A DNA stretch of 5,870 nucleotides from the NCBI GenBank assembly GCA_011048855.1, contig DSCZ01000291.1:1-5870 (forward strand). Direction: 5' to 3'. Positions within the stretch are counted from its first letter, which is position 1. Every line of letters starts with the position of its first letter. Made by a program: the position numbers and the translations under genes. The stretch is from Desulfobacteraceae bacterium (GTDB taxonomy: Bacteria; Desulfobacterota; DSM-4660; Desulfatiglandales; Desulfatiglandaceae). This document shows, in pieces, positions 4,594 through 5,870 of this stretch. The notes under the pieces were generated by a model that was given only the letters and a program-made list of their open reading frames with translations, did no database searches and was not told where the DNA came from.

Positions 4594-5646
4594 TCATAGT
4601 CCCTGGAATTCGAACGGCTCCGTTTCTATAAAATGCTCATGCGCATTGCCTGCGTAAATCTGCCCAGCGTCCAGAGCAAGCTTCCTGACAGGTTGCCCCG
4701 GCGATAAATTCACTTGCCTAAGATCCACCCAAAGAACATTAGGTGTAAGAACGTTCTCGAAGTAGTAAACCAAGCGCTTCTGATCTGCGACAACCCGCCA
4801 ACGTGTGCTGGATATATGCGGTTGTCCTTCCGTGGATATTCCATAAGGAACCGATACATTTCGGATGACACTGAACACACTGGCCACGGAAACTAAAGGA
4901 TCGCTGGTTTGCGGGATCGCATTGATGTAGTAGGATGCCCGAACAAAGCGATCCGAAGCTCGATTACTCCCGGGAAGGAATATGGTGCCGGGTATGCTCT
5001 TCCAATAGCTTGAAATAGCTAACTGTTCCTCGAATAGCGGATCGTTGGTCATGACCTGATAGGATGAATCGTGGTGAATCACCAACTTTCCTTCTACATA
5101 CTCAAGAATGGCACTGTCGCCAGACGCGTCAGATATCGAAAGATGCACCGTTGTGAACTTGTCCGTTCCGGGGATGAAGTCGGTGACGACGACAAAATCC
5201 TCTTTTCGTAAAGACTCAACGGCTTCCTTAACCGTGGCATAATTATCGAGCACATACTGCGCCCATGCGGCAATGGTGAGTCCTGTTTCTCCTCTTTCCT
5301 TGTCAAAAGTGGGATATTCCGATTGAACCAACCATAGCATGTTGGCGACCAAACCTTTTTCATTCATACCGTCAGGCGTGGCAATATCCCATGAACTGGC
5401 CGCAATACTGCCGAAGCGCGACACCCACCGCAGGGAATTCGGTCCCACCTGCCCATGCCGTTCCATACCTCGCGGGAAAATCCACAGATTTGCAGGAATA
5501 TCGATAGAGAAATCCATGGTTCTTCCAGTAACAATCGTCTGGTCAGGTCCAATGTATACAACTCGTGTGCAGGCGTTAGCTTCAACAGCAAAGGCCACGA
5601 CCGCAACAGCCATCACGGATATCCAAGTCCTCATCATTATTCGCAT
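4594..5646 (-). CDS. Secreted choloylglycine hydrolase / penicillin V acylase family Ntn-hydrolase
   Basis: The 350-residue product begins with a signal peptide (MMRTWISVMAVAVVAFAVEA) whose cleavage after NA would expose Cys26 as the N-terminal nucleophile. Setting Cys26 as Cys2 of bile salt hydrolase places Arg42 and Asp45 (in GRTMDF) exactly at the catalytic Arg18 and Asp21, and Asn201 (in VMTNDP) close to Asn175; TRWRVVADQK (281-290) probably supplies the late arginine. DGMNEKGLVANMLWL (92-106) and SDASGDSAILEY are family motifs. Members cleave linear amides: conjugated bile acids, penicillin V or acyl-homoserine lactones. In an environmental cassette the last or an unknown amide is more likely than bile salts. 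Export to the periplasm is inferred from the signal. Start 5646 has AGGAG 7 nt upstream and lies 13 nt after the core site; the frame upstream to 5796 merely translates the attC. Confidence 0.9.
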   Translation of the reverse strand: MRIMMRTWISVMAVAVVAFAVEANACTRVVYIGPDQTIVTGRTMDFSIDIPANLWIFPRGMERHGQVGPNSLRWVSRFGSIAASSWDIATPDGMNEKGLVANMLWLVQSEYPTFDKERGETGLTIAAWAQYVLDNYATVKEAVESLRKEDFVVVTDFIPGTDKFTTVHLSISDASGDSAILEYVEGKLVIHHDSSYQVMTNDPLFEEQLAISSYWKSIPGTIFLPGSNRASDRFVRASYYINAIPQTSDPLVSVASVFSVIRNVSVPYGISTEGQPHISSTRWRVVADQKRLVYYFENVLTPNVLWVDLRQVNLSPGQPVRKLALDAGQIYAGNAHEHFIETEPFEFQGL

Positions 5647-5659
5647 CCTATTTCTCCTT

Positions 5660-5740
5660 TCACAACGCCAGCCATAACCGGAGGCAAAAAGTGAAGCGCA
5701 GCGTAGCTTTTTACCGTCCGAGTTTATGGCATTGTTGGAC
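5660..5740 (-). other. attC site upstream of the amide-hydrolase cassette
   Basis: 81 nt, longer than the others. Minus strand: inverse core GTCCAAC (5734-5740, strict RYYYAAC), core GTTGTGA (5660-5666; not GTTRRRY). Arms pair as GCCATAAAC/GGTTATGGC, then CGGACGGTAAAAAG with CTTTTTGCCTCCG, around a TACGCTGCG loop. The inverse core belongs to the cassette to the right, which lies mostly outside the window. Confidence 0.85.
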
Positions 5741-5870
5741 GAAGCCGCTACGCGGCAGACGAACCTCGAGCGATTCTGTTCGCCCATGATTAACATGTTG
5801 TAATCTCACGGCATTTGGTAATAGATAGGGAGTGGCGGCGCAAAGGCAAGGCCGCCGCATCAACCATTAC
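5741..5870 (-). other. 3' tail of an upstream cassette, no gene recognised
   Basis: These 130 nt precede the inverse core at 5734-5740, so they should be the end of another cassette. The minus-strand frames give only short, compositionally biased peptides; the one open from the edge stops at 5790. Two small GC-rich hairpins occur: GCCGC/GCGGC with a TAC loop at 5744-5756, and GGCGGC/GCCGCC near 5834-5857, neither followed by a T run. Confidence 0.4.

Noticed and set aside
5647..5796. N-terminal extension of the amide hydrolase to 5796
   Set aside because: It would translate the attC hairpin and bury the signal peptide; the ATG at 5646 has a good ribosome site.
1..5870. CRISPR array, tRNA, rRNA or insertion sequence
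   Set aside because: The repeated hairpins are 57-81 nt, differ in sequence and are separated by genes; no tRNA or rRNA signature, transposase or terminal repeats with target duplications were seen.

Overview
The window reads as a stretch of integron gene cassettes, probably from a chromosomal (sedentary) array in an environmental bacterium. No integrase or attI is present and I cannot name the species. All genes lie on the minus strand, one function (or one toxin-antitoxin pair) per unit. Each unit is bounded by a 57-81 nt imperfect hairpin that fits an attC site. The strongest evidence is internal to the sequence: each cassette opens with a 7-mer core (R', GTTNNNN) and closes with a 7-mer inverse core (R'') complementary to its own opening core, not to its neighbour's. 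This is exact for three cassettes and off by one base for three more. That is what excision as a circle and reinsertion at attC predicts. Several cores deviate from the usual GTTRRRY consensus.

Layout in the direction of transcription (high to low coordinates): 5741-5870, tail of an earlier cassette with no gene recognised; 4594-5646, secreted Ntn-hydrolase of the choloylglycine/penicillin V acylase family; 4238-4459 plus 3894-4241, an addiction-module antitoxin and a ParE/RelE toxin broken by a 1-nt frameshift; 2759-3859, a DMT/EamA permease with a very histidine-rich tail; 2383-2664 plus 2015-2386, a Phd/YefM antitoxin and RelE/ParE toxin; 1701-2018, a small cupin; 1100-1612, a DUF3592-like membrane protein with a C-terminal frameshift; 796-1063, an internally deleted group II (class C) intron on the plus strand splitting an attC; 248-730, a DUF3147-like membrane protein with an abnormal C-terminus; 1-231, the start of a secreted SGNH/GDSL hydrolase that runs off the window.

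Promoters are seen only at the two toxin-antitoxin cassettes and the SGNH cassette; the others begin translation 13-20 nt or so after their core site and probably depend on read-through. The two toxin-antitoxin cassettes fit the usual role of stabilising large arrays. The remaining cassettes look like adaptive cargo (export, acylase or hydrolase activity, small membrane proteins) rather than one pathway. Base composition differs visibly between cassettes, as expected for separate origins.

Points of most interest: the degenerate group II intron whose removal restores a 57-nt attC with a perfectly matching inverse core; a toxin frame that runs through its attC and ends on the ATG of the next cassette's gene; a permease whose stop codon lies inside its attC; and two single-base indels in A4 runs that each destroy a recognisable protein end.
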